Shown here: one piece after another, positions 34,801 to 39,187 of the stretch
How the letters are laid out: each line of letters begins with the position of its first letter
Position numbering within the stretch: position 1 is the first letter of the stretch
The notes under the pieces: generated by a model
Told to the model about the DNA's origin: nothing
What the model saw: the letters and a program-made list of their open reading frames with translations, nothing else
The model's database searches: none
Position numbers and translations under genes: made by a program
Source of the DNA: Nematostella vectensis
Lineage: Eukaryota; Cnidaria; Anthozoa; Actiniaria; Edwardsiidae
Reading direction: 5' to 3'
NCBI RefSeq assembly: GCF_932526225.1
Contig: NC_064038.1
Location: forward strand, 6,943,070 to 7,007,069
Length of the DNA: 64,000 nt

Positions 34801-36881
34801 TCCGGATCCAAAGGGTTTACGACCGGCTCTCCACATACGGAGTTGTCTTGTCCGGACCATCTGTCCGGCTTCATCAGTGTTCTCGTAATTATATGACTGC
34901 ACACAAGGCCGAGATGTTCGCACACATCGAGAAGTTTGTCCTTGTTGTTGAGGTGAGGGGTGCCTTGTTACAAGCAAGCAAGGAAGCACGCACGCACGCA
35001 CACACGCAAGCAAACAAGCAATCATTCAGAAAAATAAGCAAACAAACGGTCAAGCAAGAAAACAAACAAGCAAACATGCATAAAACAAGGAAACAAACAG
35101 TCAAGAAAGCAAACAAACGAACAAGGAAACATGCATGAAACAGACAAACTAACAAACAAGCAAGTAAGAAAACAAACAAACAAGCAAGAAAACAAACAGG
35201 CAAGCAAGCAAAAAACAAACAAGCAATCATGCAAACAAACAAACAAATAAACAACCAATCAAGCAAACAAACAAGCAAACAGAAACAAAAAGTCAAGAAA
35301 GCAAACAAACGAACAAGGAAACATGCATGAAACAGACAAACTAACAAACAAGCAAGTAAGAAAACAAACAAACAAGCAAGAAAACAAACAGGCAAGCAAG
35401 CAAAAAAACAAACAAGCAATCATGCAAACAAACAAACAAATAAACAACCAATCAAGCAAACAAACAAGCAGACATACATGAAACCAGAAAACAAACAATC
35501 AAGCAAACAAACAGGCAAGCAAAGAATCAAACGGCCTGATAGACTGGCTAACTGATTGACGGACAGAAGGATGGCGGGGGCGTCAGACTTATTCTAACCG
35601 ATGGTTTGTTCATTATATTCTCTTAAAGGCAGAGGATTTCAACGAACTTGTGGAATTATCGACTGGCTTGTTTGATAAAGAGTCCGAAGTGTTCAAGCAA
35701 GTCATGATGTACACCCTAGCACTCATTGCTGTGCTGACGTCTTTTGCACTTCTCTGGGAGGTGTATCGCTTGGGTAAAAAGCGGAAATTTTCAGGTAAGT
35801 CGGGTTATCGGATCCAATGCAAGTTCTCAAGTTTCCCTTCGATATTCTGCAGTTTCCGACACGAGAAGCTCTTTTGGTTCGGGTTCCGTGGGTCCTCTGC
35901 AGGACTGTTCTACTCGTTTTGTGCCTACCTCATTACCAGTGTCCTCTCGGTATTAATCAAAGTGACTTGACAGACAGTGCTGAATAACGCATGCGCGTGT
36001 TCAGGCGAAAACAAACACAACAGTAGTGCTGAATCGTTCGAGTAAAGGTACGAAAGGCTGACTTCAATCGTTGTTTTGGCTTATTGTACTGGATTAAAAC
36101 CATACTGTACAAAGATGACAGATTTTTCTGATAATGAGGGAGTCATAAAGAATATTATGGCCTTGAGTTTGGTCTAGTTTTCTTAGCATTCGCCAAAATG
36201 TGACAGTTCACCGGCTCAGAAAGGCCGGTTTAACCACGCGGTACTGGAACTAGTCTTGCGTTTTTCAGCACTGGTGGATTTGACACGAATTTAATACCAA
36301 CCTCGTCCCCAGGGTCTTCTGGGTAATTTTCGATATGAGGGGTCAGTACGCTGCTCTTACAAGCTGCAATTTGATTGGGCAAAGGAACAATATCCGCACC
36401 TCGACACAAAGAACGAGAATAGAGATAAAAGAACTCCTTTGTAGAACAAAGATAATAGGAGACAAAGCAGCTGCGTGCTTACTCATATGAAGTCTGGCTG
36501 CTAGACGCAATATTGAGTATTACCCAGAAAGTATTACCCTGTGAACTTGGTGGCCACGGCAGCGCCCGTCGCACTATAACACTTCCATTTGGCTGCTGTT
36601 GTTTGTTCCTTATATTTAAAGCACGCGCATGCGCTAGTGTTAGCTCTGCCGCTGTACGCAGAGTTTCACATTGTTTTTTTTTTCTTACAGACTTCGACGC
36701 TCACCAAGCCAAAAGGAAAGAAATGGAGGTTGAAATTCGAGATTTCGTAAACGCCTTTTGCACCGAGCTTACTGTTAGTTTATCTGCTATGAAACAACAG
36801 CATTTGCGTGAACAGCTGGCCTTGGTACGCAATCAAGAGAAGTCTGTCGTGACCTACAACAACATGGAGTCATTCACATAA
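8484..36881 (+). CDS. Large multi-exon gene: 12 FN3 domains fused to an iGluR-like K+ channel (5' end not established)
   Basis: Twenty-one exons joined in frame give about 1,951 residues plus a stop. Exons: 8484-8774, 11169-11486, 12270-12587, 17005-17292, 18640-18951, 19909-20193, 20658-20887, 21215-21290, 22427-22729, 23408-23746, 27073-28152, 29138-29425, 30072-30377, 30729-30870, 31664-31997, 32759-32853, 33060-33216, 34432-34498, 34681-34952, 35629-35794, 36691-36881. All junctions are GT-AG and all phases agree. Residues ~1-1478 are twelve FN3 domains. Next come lobe S1 of a periplasmic-binding-type fold, M1, a pore with TLGYGD, M3, lobe S2, M4 and a short charged cytoplasmic tail. This order (S1-M1-P-M3-S2-M4) is that of ionotropic glutamate receptors, while the filter is that of K+ channels such as cyanobacterial GluR0. 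Expected location is the plasma membrane, FN3 outside. A K+ conductance gated by an extracellular ligand or adhesion is inference. I know no named family with this architecture. Confidence 0.85.
8826..10235. repeat. Intronic 30-bp minisatellite (GGGTTAGATTGGGTGGGTTG)
   Basis: About 35 copies of a 30-bp unit beginning GGGTTAGATTGGGTGGGTTG and ending ATAACTGGTC or a variant. The block 9168-9430 is the most uniform. The array is interrupted at 9430-9787 by an unrelated transposon-like element, after which it resumes. GGGTTA occurs in each unit, but the 30-bp period argues against telomeric origin. Confidence 0.9.
9430..9787. mobile_element. MITE-like element, CAGGCCCGTA family, copy 1
   Basis: It begins CAGGCCCGTACC and ends GGGTACGGGCCTC, so the ends are inverted repeats. 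The body has two short conserved tracts, CTGATAAAAA..CT and CACGTCTATTGAGAA, followed by a C-rich end. The same body and ends occur at 55912-56228 and, partly, at 59780-60055. It sits inside the 30-bp minisatellite, so it inserted after that array formed. It encodes no protein. Confidence 0.75.
10540..11085. repeat. TCA/ATC trinucleotide microsatellite
   Basis: Nearly pure CAT/ATC triplets with occasional CGT, ATA and AAC interruptions. Reading frames give poly-His, poly-Met, poly-Ile or poly-Asp strings on the two strands, none of them a gene. It lies in the intron before FN3 domain 2. Confidence 0.95.
11169..11486 (+). CDS. FN3 domain 2 exon
   Basis: Phase 1/phase 1 exon (acceptor TTATCCAG, donor G|GTAAGA), about 106 residues. 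It starts PLNPPDEFAAEGFNQT, has strand B CIKLKWKKPPG and ends with the tyrosine-corner segment RVYSFKITAFTVDYGPFSD. It has a strand-B Cys but not the strand-G partner seen in domains 3-5. Confidence 0.88.
11487..12269. other. Intron between FN3 domains 2 and 3
   Basis: Unique AT-rich sequence without a clear repeat or gene. Confidence 0.5.
12270..12587 (+). CDS. FN3 domain 3 exon
   Basis: Phase 1/phase 1 exon (acceptor CTCTCCCCAG, donor G|GTAAGG), about 106 residues. PIEPPSNVMSHNGTS leads to HTCFITWEDVPAHAQRGTLL. The end is MYSTYIVTVAGLTSSGYG followed by YCYTDG. One Cys lies in strand B and one in strand G, a pattern repeated in the next domains. Confidence 0.88.
12600..14545. repeat. Intronic ~53-bp minisatellite
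   Basis: About 36 copies of a unit of roughly 53-55 bp in two interleaved types. One has TTTAATAAGGACACCATAGG and ACACAAGACTGTCC; the other has TTAAAGAAGGACACTATGG and ACACATAGAACAGTCC. Both share CTCATAGAGTGGAACCCC. The mixed order shows higher-order duplication. It occupies the intron between FN3 domains 3 and 4. Confidence 0.92.
14610..16950 (+). mobile_element. 5'-truncated, inactive non-LTR retrotransposon (CR1/Jockey-like LINE)
   Basis: Read across several frameshifts, the plus strand shows the end of an endonuclease domain (SDHKLISF), then a reverse transcriptase: PVFKKDG, an LDLSKAFDKVPHH motif, VTSGVPQGSILGPLLFL, then ALYAVDSKLY where active elements have an A-D-D. Downstream are HLEYASCIWSP and YFPRTVKLWNSLP, typical of CR1/L2/Jockey-type C termini. 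It ends CCAATAAACTAAACTAAAA. The first Asp of the catalytic pair is Val, and stops and frameshifts are present (for example a poly-G tract near 15605), so the element is dead. It lies in the intron between FN3 domains 3 and 4. Confidence 0.88.
17005..17292 (+). CDS. FN3 domain 4 exon
   Basis: Phase 1/phase 1 exon (acceptor TTTTTTTTGTAG, donor G|GTAAAA), about 96 residues. It reads PTGHVTILTSSTHSKHS, then CLIGWGPVDEALRYG, then the F-strand VFTQYVFTVRAFNKYGLG and ACRTGEGG. The strand-B/strand-G Cys pair is present. Confidence 0.88.
17350..17571. mobile_element. Foldback element with a perfect 23-bp inverted repeat
   Basis: The arm at 17477-17499 (CGTTTGGGAATAGCGCGTAG...) is the exact reverse complement of 17549-17571, with a 49-bp spacer. 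Upstream, CGACATGGGCGCG and CGACATAACGACAT are mirrored around 17430-17475. The interval folds on itself at two levels. It encodes no protein. A foldback MITE is the most likely identity. Confidence 0.6.
17572..18639. other. Intron between FN3 domains 4 and 5
   Basis: Mostly unique sequence. It holds a poly-G run of more than 20 bases near 18188-18212 and a short duplicated GTCTAGCGAGG motif near 18047-18078. No exon was found. Confidence 0.5.
18640..18951 (+). CDS. FN3 domain 5 exon
   Basis: Phase 1/phase 1 exon (acceptor TCTCACCCAG, donor C|GTAAGT), about 104 residues. PPEIPRDLAVLS is followed by SCELEWSPVTSSIAGTMRGY; the end is FHMYNISISAFTTEYGEFS, then SCLTGEA. The Cys pair is present, with several N-glycosylation sequons. 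Confidence 0.9.
19022..19815. repeat. Intronic 27-bp minisatellite, acidic repeat frame
   Basis: About 29 copies of a 27-bp unit made of GATGATGACATTGATGAC plus AATGATGTT. As 27 is nine codons, one frame reads DDDIDDNDV repeatedly, and other frames and the opposite strand are also open for up to 299 codons. It follows directly on a spliced FN3 exon (donor at 18952) and precedes the acceptor at 19908, so it is intronic. Confidence 0.9.
19909..20193 (+). CDS. FN3 domain 6 exon
   Basis: Phase 1/phase 1 exon (acceptor TTTCACAG, donor G|GTAAGT), about 95 residues. PHPPNISCQAIGSDSIRIL, then NGIIRGILVEVHQEG, then YTNYTVRVAATTLFRGNFS and LCTTNEGG. The Trp of strand B is replaced and the first Cys is one strand earlier than in domains 3-5, so it is a diverged member. 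Confidence 0.85.
20194..20657. other. Intron between FN3 domains 6 and 7
   Basis: AT-rich unique sequence; nothing else seen. Confidence 0.5.
20658..20887 (+). CDS. FN3 domain 7, first exon
   Basis: Enters in phase 1 (acceptor CTTCTCAG), leaves in phase 0 (donor GTAAGT). It reads PATAPLLVSGHNISATSINV, then TWSPLNEIIDGILRGYSLFY, and stops at STEYRIE, just before the end of strand F. It is the only FN3 domain in this array split over two exons. Confidence 0.88.
21215..21290 (+). CDS. FN3 domain 7, second exon
   Basis: A 76-bp exon in phase 0 to phase 1 (acceptor TTTTTTTCAG, donor C|GTATGT). It supplies the end of the domain, VSAFTGGGYGPKSAPIFVF and TDGPPP. It is too short to be noticed by ORF length; it is supported by the match to the FN3 F-G end and by frame continuity. 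Confidence 0.82.
21645..22013. mobile_element. Two tandem copies of a foldback MITE
   Basis: Copy 1 (21645-21849) starts AAGGATGGTTCTCACT and ends AGTGAGAACCAACCTT. Copy 2 (21851 to about 22013) starts AAGGCTGGTTCTCACTTAG and ends CCAAGTGAGAACTAATG. Inside, TAAGCGCAAG and its complement CTTGCGCTTA repeat, so each copy can fold on itself. The copies share ATCGGTCAA and AAAATCAAGCAGTTGCG. Non-coding. Confidence 0.75.
22427..22729 (+). CDS. FN3 domain 8 exon
   Basis: Phase 1/phase 1 exon (acceptor ACCATTCTAG, donor G|GTGAGT), 101 residues. PKVVPTDITETKTATTSR, then SCAITWILDPGEERGLDGYN, then YTEYMIRVSLFNLGGQGNLS and TCTTKQDG. Cys pair present. Reading past the donor enters a basic intronic repeat and is not used. 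Confidence 0.88.
22740..23165. repeat. Degenerate ~80-bp intronic tandem repeat
   Basis: Five to six imperfect units contain CCGATGGCGCGACGAACGAA, AACGGCGTCGCGCATTTCTA and CCTATTATCAGAGGAT. This gives the basic ORFs seen downstream of FN3 domain 8, which are intronic. Confidence 0.7.
23408..23746 (+). CDS. FN3 domain 9 exon with a tetra-arginine site
   Basis: Phase 1/phase 1 exon (acceptor TATCCCACAG, donor G|GTGAGT), 113 residues. PSAPPQNVTATVTSPNAIII, then ENGIVQYYRICVYEK, then TEYVIQVHGHTIKDGVYSD. The loop just before strand E reads AKGTRRRREVAFDMYSKALT. RRRR fits the furin consensus R-X-K/R-R, at the same place as the site in FN3 domain 10. Confidence 0.9.
23747..24720. other. Intron 5' part, with a ~70-bp duplication
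   Basis: Unique sequence except for two copies of a ~70-bp block containing CATTTGTCAAGCTCA and ACACTCGTAAGATACATTCA at about 24107-24240. Confidence 0.5.
24725..27005. repeat. Intronic 50-bp minisatellite built of 10- and 20-bp blocks
   Basis: About 46 copies. The unit is TCGCACCTTG (10) plus two copies of TCGTGTCATATCTTACCCTG (20 each). Copies from about 26580 to 27000 are almost identical; earlier ones vary (TCGTGCTATATCTTTCCCTG and others). All three plus frames are open for more than 2.2 kb because 50 is not divisible by three and no block contains a stop in any frame. It lies between a donor at 23747 and an acceptor at 27072. Confidence 0.93.
27073..28152 (+). CDS. FN3 domain 10 exon with mucin-like insert and furin-like site
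   Basis: Phase 1/phase 1 exon of 1,080 bp (acceptor ATATCTACAG, donor G|GTAAGT), three times the usual size. The FN3 start is PPENVMVFNTSTTSLKLQWG with VLRAFNITYWP. The fold is then interrupted by a Ser/Thr/Pro-rich array of octapeptides (SSETPTTT type), followed by the basic site ISFGRRRRSVATPTY. It resumes with WELTGLKIWTDYTVRINGFT. The insert sits in the loop between strands C' and E. Heavy O-glycosylation and furin cleavage after RRRR are inferences from composition and motif. Confidence 0.9.
27298..27984 (+). repeat. Coding 24-bp repeat (Ser/Thr-rich octapeptide)
   Basis: About 28 copies of a 24-bp unit (AGTGAGACACCCACTACAAC plus four bases), coding for SSETPTTT with K, E or RP variants at the end. 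Every copy keeps the frame, unlike the intronic arrays nearby, which supports translation. Copy number is likely to vary between alleles. Confidence 0.9.
28411..29062. mobile_element. Inverted-repeat element, copy A
   Basis: The core, 28532-29062, has terminal inverted repeats (TTATATACATACTGAGAAATT and AATTTCTCAGTATGTGTATA). Next to it, 28423-28520 is a separate hairpin (CATGGAAAGTGC ... GCACTTTCCATG). The whole unit recurs in the opposite orientation at 40783-41400. It contains no ORF of note. It lies in the intron just before FN3 domain 11. Confidence 0.75.
29138..29425 (+). CDS. FN3 domain 11 exon
   Basis: Phase 1/phase 1 exon (acceptor CTCGTCCCAG, donor G|GTGAGA), 96 residues. PSSPPDDVTYDVLSPSSIIV, RWKPVPVHHRNGIIQGYRLR, then ANYTIFMSAFTRSGEGNSS. 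A standard FN3 domain without the extra Cys pair. Confidence 0.9.
30072..30377 (+). CDS. FN3 domain 12 exon
   Basis: Phase 1/phase 1 exon (acceptor ACCGAACAG; donor G|GTATTA, weaker than the others), 102 residues. PKTSPINLTAENWVTPSTV, VYWMPLDEPEINEKLMGYRI, then YARYEINVAGFTRGGDGPS. Last FN3 domain before the ligand-binding-like region. Confidence 0.88.
30729..30870 (+). CDS. Ligand-binding lobe S1, first exon
   Basis: Phase 1 to phase 2 (acceptor CTCTATTCCAG; donor AG|GTCAGA, suboptimal). It reads TCRCHKRIAANYRVFPPYVI and then GDASVNMSGMIPEILDNLTV with SCC. The PPYV....G....GMIPEILDNL layout matches the start of bacterial periplasmic-binding and iGluR S1 lobes. The CxC and CC(x)nC cysteines are unusual and may form local disulfides. 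Function is inferred from fold resemblance and position. Confidence 0.78.
31395..31640. repeat. ~54-bp intronic tandem repeat
   Basis: Four to five diverged units with TGGTCGAAAAGTTGCCCTTA and TATATCTCAACCC. Lies in the intron between the two S1 exons. Confidence 0.7.
31664..31997 (+). CDS. Ligand-binding lobe S1 end and membrane segment M1
   Basis: Phase 2 to phase 0 (acceptor TTTTCTTTTAG, donor GTAAGT). It runs from TCFQHGKSYVDFFTNGHG through LSFPVYGWKDQNFFDG to EYPFIPLVESPGFAFLVKSP. That segment aligns by position with the end of S1 in iGluRs (PF.SLG..I..KKP). It then enters the membrane with MDMWPIVAVTVLMALLAGVM and IWVL (M1). The usual S1 arginine motif for the amino-acid alpha-carboxylate (L-T-I-T-x-x-R) is not seen. 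Confidence 0.82.
32325..32700. repeat. 23-bp intronic tandem repeat
   Basis: About 15 imperfect units of the form GGGTAAACATAGCGAAAAAC plus ACC. In the intron between M1 and the pore exon. Confidence 0.85.
32759..32853 (+). CDS. Pore-helix exon, ends inside the K+ filter
   Basis: Phase 0 to phase 2 (acceptor TTGTGCTCAG, donor GG|GTGAGT). It codes DTTANPEHFPSSVASGLWN and then GWWWAFITMTTLG. The final Gly codon (filter position 3) is completed by the next exon. W-W-W-A-F and T-M-T-T-L-G match the pore helix and filter start of K+ channels. At 95 bp it would be missed by ORF length alone. Confidence 0.9.
33060..33216 (+). CDS. K+ filter end and membrane segment M3
   Basis: Starts with one base completing the filter Gly (acceptor ATTGAAAG) and ends in phase 0 (donor GTGAAG, weak). 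It codes YGDRVPKTNKAKVFAIVWIL, VGLVIFGILNG and then SLTSAFTSIVFTSTTGLYN. Joined with the preceding exon the filter is TLGYGD. The YGDR.P.T sequence and the S..SAFS-type end of the helix resemble cyanobacterial GluR0. An acceptor 16 bases further upstream would bring in an in-frame stop, which fixes this start. Confidence 0.9.
33306..33373 (+). pseudogene. Degenerate duplicate of the M3 exon end
   Basis: This 68-bp stretch matches the last ~70 bases of the exon at 33060-33216 (shared ACATCTGYCTTCAYGTCT and CACACTGAGGTG against the exon's AACACTAAGGTG). It lacks an open frame and an acceptor. A relic of a local tandem duplication. Confidence 0.6.
33570..33712. mobile_element. Small MITE-like element
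   Basis: Starts CAGTAGCGGTCTAGGGG and ends CTAGATCCGCCCCTGGAG, loose inverted repeats flanking C- and G-rich tracts. Solo ends of similar type (CTAGATCCGCCACTG) occur near 40413-40428. Intronic. Confidence 0.5.
33737..34215. mobile_element. Foldback element interrupted by another element
   Basis: The left half (33737-33960) and right half (34105-34215) are imperfect reverse complements, for example ATAAGCTTTAGTATTTTTTG in the left half against its complement near 34128-34147. The palindrome is broken by a smaller element at 33961-34104, giving a nested pair in the intron after M3. Confidence 0.65.
33961..34104. mobile_element. MITE, GGGGCGTARCCAGG family, nested copy
   Basis: Begins AGGGGCGTAACCAGGGGGGT and ends AAAATCCTGACTACGCCGCT, with the internal shared block ATACAGTAAATGT. 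The related copy at 43027-43354 has the same ends and block. Non-coding. Confidence 0.7.
34222..34380 (+). pseudogene. Second degenerate duplicate of the M3 exon/intron junction
   Basis: Resembles 33187-33300: the exon end (CCGCTAGCTGTGCAGAACCAAG against CCGGGCTGTACAACACTAAG) and the downstream intron (TCGGAAAGGCAAG is identical in both). No functional donor remains at the boundary. Confidence 0.5.
34432..34498 (+). CDS. Start of ligand-binding lobe S2
   Basis: A 67-bp exon, phase 0 to phase 1 (acceptor TATTGTTACAG, donor G|GTAAGT). It codes VAALSNTPEYHFGVRMQAMV and NT. It follows M3 directly, where S2 begins in iGluRs. Support is frame continuity, splice sites and position. Confidence 0.78.
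34505..34650. repeat. CCATCACCATC-type microsatellite
   Basis: Imprecise ATC/ACC triplet repeat directly after the S2 exon donor. Confidence 0.8.
34681..34952 (+). CDS. Main exon of ligand-binding lobe S2
   Basis: Phase 1 to phase 0 (acceptor AACGTCTATAG, donor GTGAGG), 90 residues. It has RNYSRFTDVVQALTSSSVHG, ILIDAYEAGYKRIDL and then STYGVVLSGPSVRLHQCSRN. The order V..AL....V.G.L.DAYE and YG..L..GS matches S2/periplasmic-binding lobe 2. An acidic residue (in DAYE) sits where iGluRs keep the ligand-amine contact; that alignment is by eye. Confidence 0.82.
34975..35525. repeat. CAAA/CAAG tetranucleotide-type repeat with ~190-bp duplication
   Basis: A-rich array of AAACAAAC, AAGCAAGC and similar tetramers. 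A ~190-bp block with GAACAAGGAAACATGCATGA occurs twice (about 35103 and 35293). Antisense Cys/Leu/Phe-rich ORFs are artefacts. In the intron between S2 and M4. Confidence 0.88.
35629..35794 (+). CDS. S2 end and membrane segment M4
   Basis: Phase 0 to phase 1 (acceptor CTCTTAAAG, donor G|GTAAGT). It codes AEDFNELVELSTGLFDKESE, then the hydrophobic VMMYTLALIAVLTSFALLW, then basic VYRLGKKRKFS (stop-transfer). A third helix after S2 is a eukaryotic iGluR feature; bacterial GluR0 ends before it. Confidence 0.85.
35975..36273. mobile_element. MITE, CAGTGCTGAA family, copy 1
   Basis: Ends CAGTGCTGAATAACGC and GCGTTTTTCAGCACTG are inverted repeats. The whole body reappears in reverse orientation at 50630-50950. 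Non-coding, in the last intron of the channel gene. Confidence 0.78.
36691..36881 (+). CDS. Last exon: cytoplasmic tail
   Basis: Phase 1 acceptor (TTTTTTCTTACAG) and a TAA stop. 63 residues, charged and helical: FDAHQAKRKEMEVEIRDFVN, then LSAMKQQHLREQLALVRNQE, ending NNMESFT. It probably forms a short coiled coil on the inside of the membrane. Confidence 0.85.
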
Positions 36882-37018
36882 ACCTTTTGAAACTATTCAT
36901 ATACTTCTGCACTTCTCTTTCTTACTTTCTTAGGGGTTAAAAGTGGTTACAGCTCTTTCGAGCATCAAATACTTTTACACGAAAGATAGAAATGCGCCGA
37001 GAGAAATATTTAAGCATA

Positions 37019-37303
37019 CACTCTTTTTTATAAGAACGTCTTATTTTCAGTTGAGGCTGAGCCGTTCTTATTTTTGGAGCATTTTAAGGCTCTTATCGAT
37101 GTTCTTAAATTTCTGTTAACTGAAATCATACACACCAGCTGAGTAAAAACAGGAGCAGTTTCTTCATTTTAGAGCGATCACTCTGATGAAAAAAATATTT
37201 TGCTGCTATCTGAGCCTCGGCATGTTTTTAGCATATTCTTAAATTTTGGCGAAATCCCAGCCTAGACGTTCTTATAAAAAAAAGGTTTTTATAAAAGAGA
37301 GTA
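37019..37303. mobile_element. MITE with ACTCTTTTTTATAAGAACGT ends, copy 1
   Basis: ACTCTTTTTTATAAGAACGTC at the left and GACGTTCTTATAAAAA ... AAAAGAGAGT at the right are inverted repeats. The internal GAGGCTGAGCC and CTGAGCCTC pair as well. A diverged relative lies at 43643-43955. Non-coding, about 140 bp beyond the channel gene stop. Confidence 0.65.
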
Positions 37304-37309
37304 ATGACT

Positions 37310-38430
37310 TCCCTCTTTTTATTCGAATCATACGGCGCAGTTCATAATGACATCGTAAACATGTTGATGTGTTACTAAATGAAAGCTAAAAAAAATGGTA
37401 GGTTTTGGTTTTGGAATTCTGCTCCCGGAATATGTTCGGTAGCCAAATTCACAACATCATAATTTGCGTCGCCTAAAAGAGCCCCAGCATGCTGTCCACT
37501 TATAAGCGCCTTGCATAAACGTGCTTTATTGCTGCATCCGATAAAGGGGAGGGGGGAGGCTGTTGGGGATAAGAGAAAAGAGGGAGGGTGTAGGGGAGAG
37601 AAGCAACGACAACAGATACCAAACTTGCCAAAACATTTTATCATTGAGACTTGATATATGGCTCTGTGAGGATTTGTACTGTCTGTACGTTGTAAAAAGG
37701 CAATTTTATCTAGGGATAAAACGAAATACCTTGCTTGGTACGTGGACAATTACGGTTTCTGCTATCGGAAGTGTTGGTTACTTTCTTATTCGCCTTTTTT
37801 CATAAGGAAGTGCTGTTTGTATTCATCGCTCTTTGCAAATGGTGAAAAGGAGAGAGAAAAACATCTTGGTTTACCTACGTGTTTTTGATGAAAAAAAAAA
37901 ACTAACAACAACCCAGCGGATAATCGGTGGTTAACAGCTTTCAGCAGGTAGCGCATAGATAAGTTTTGTTATTCAAGCTACTCCGGGCACTCGTAGATAA
38001 CAAACAGTTATAAAGAGATTTCAATTTATCAAAGCGCACATTGTGACGAAGTTCCAGTAAGGAACAATCTAACTACTAACTACTAATCTAGCTACTTCGT
38101 GCCTGGTCGAGCCGTAGCTTGTATGGTTTAGACTGTACCACTTAGTCTCGTAGAAATGTCTCGTGCGTAGATGAGACGTTTTGTCCAAGTTAGTCGGAGC
38201 ACTATCGTCGTCTCGTAGATAAAGGTGTGCCACTCAAACTCCTCCGACTACTCGTTACGTCACGGCGCCTGCATGATTAGGCGTTATCTGTCAAACAGAA
38301 TCAAAACGACAATAAAAAAGTTAGCATGGAAATATTGTATTAATGTTTGATTTATCTCAGATTGCATTTCGCCATAAGCTGCATTATGAATCACGACGAA
38401 ATAAAAATGCAAAAGATAAGGATGGGGGGG
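37310..38430. other. Intergenic, no gene recognised
   Basis: AT-rich unique sequence with short GA-rich tracts. Small ORFs on both strands lack splice or domain support. Confidence 0.45.
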
Positions 38431-38439
38431 AGGAGGGTA

Positions 38440-38680
38440 GATAAGGTTGAAGAAAGGGGGGTTACGGATTTTGTGGAGGGTAGATAAGGATTTTGTGGAG
38501 GGTAGATAAGGATTTTGTGGAGGGTAGTAAGGATTTTGTGGAGGGTAGATAAGGATTTTGTGGAGGGTAGATAAGGATTTTGTGGAGGGTTGATAAGGAT
38601 TTTGTGGAGGGTAGATAAGGATTTTGTGGAGGGTTGATAAGGATTTTGTGGAGGGTAGATAAGGATTGGGGGGGGGTGGG
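38440..38680. repeat. 22-bp minisatellite
   Basis: About 10 copies of GATTTTGTGGAGGGTAGATAAG with TTGATAA variants. The minus-strand ORF through it (repeating LIYPPQNPY-type residues) is a by-product. Confidence 0.9.
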
Positions 38681-38951
38681 TTTGTTAGGTAGTTACGTAA
38701 TGTCAAAGCCCCTGAGAAAGACAGGGGCAAGGGAATACCTTATCTCATGTTCAAGCCCCTGGGGGGGGGGGGGGGGAGTTGCCAATAATAGTTACTGTAC
38801 CGTTACCGTGCCGTCATTACTTCTGAGTATGGGAGAGAAATTTTATATTACATTACAATACAAATTTCTTTATTTAAACAGGGTAACATTATAACCGTTT
38901 CAAGTTTCTAACTAATGGCCCTCAAAACACAAATTATCAGATTTTTCTTAC

Positions 38952-39100
38952 CGTTTTATCAGATATGGTATCCCTGTGTCCACGAGCGAGTCCTTGAACA
39001 TCTCAGCGATTGCTGTCTTGATCATAACATCTTCTTTCGTTAATGCCCCCATCATCGCATCCTCTTTCGCTGCTGCCATCATCACCTCCATACTCACCAT
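38952..39100 (-). CDS. Candidate small exon, unrecognised
   Basis: From an ATG at 39100 the minus strand is open for 49 codons up to a good donor (CG|GTAAGA). The product is a Met/Ala/Lys-rich likely helix: MVSMEVMMAAAKEDAMMG, then TKEDVMIKTAIAEMFKDS, then GIPYLIK. No following exon was identified. It could be an unrelated ORF. Confidence 0.22.
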
Positions 39101-39187
39101 GTCCCTATACTTACCCTTGCCATGGTTGTGTTTGTATTCTTATTTTGGCAGCTCTAAATATCCATGTTCCCAACCCGAGTTGCACCT

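Noticed and set aside
34889-35498. Cys/Leu/Phe-rich minus-strand ORFs resembling membrane proteins
   Set aside because: Complement of the CAAA/CAAG repeat in the S2-M4 intron; hydrophobicity is due to repeat composition.
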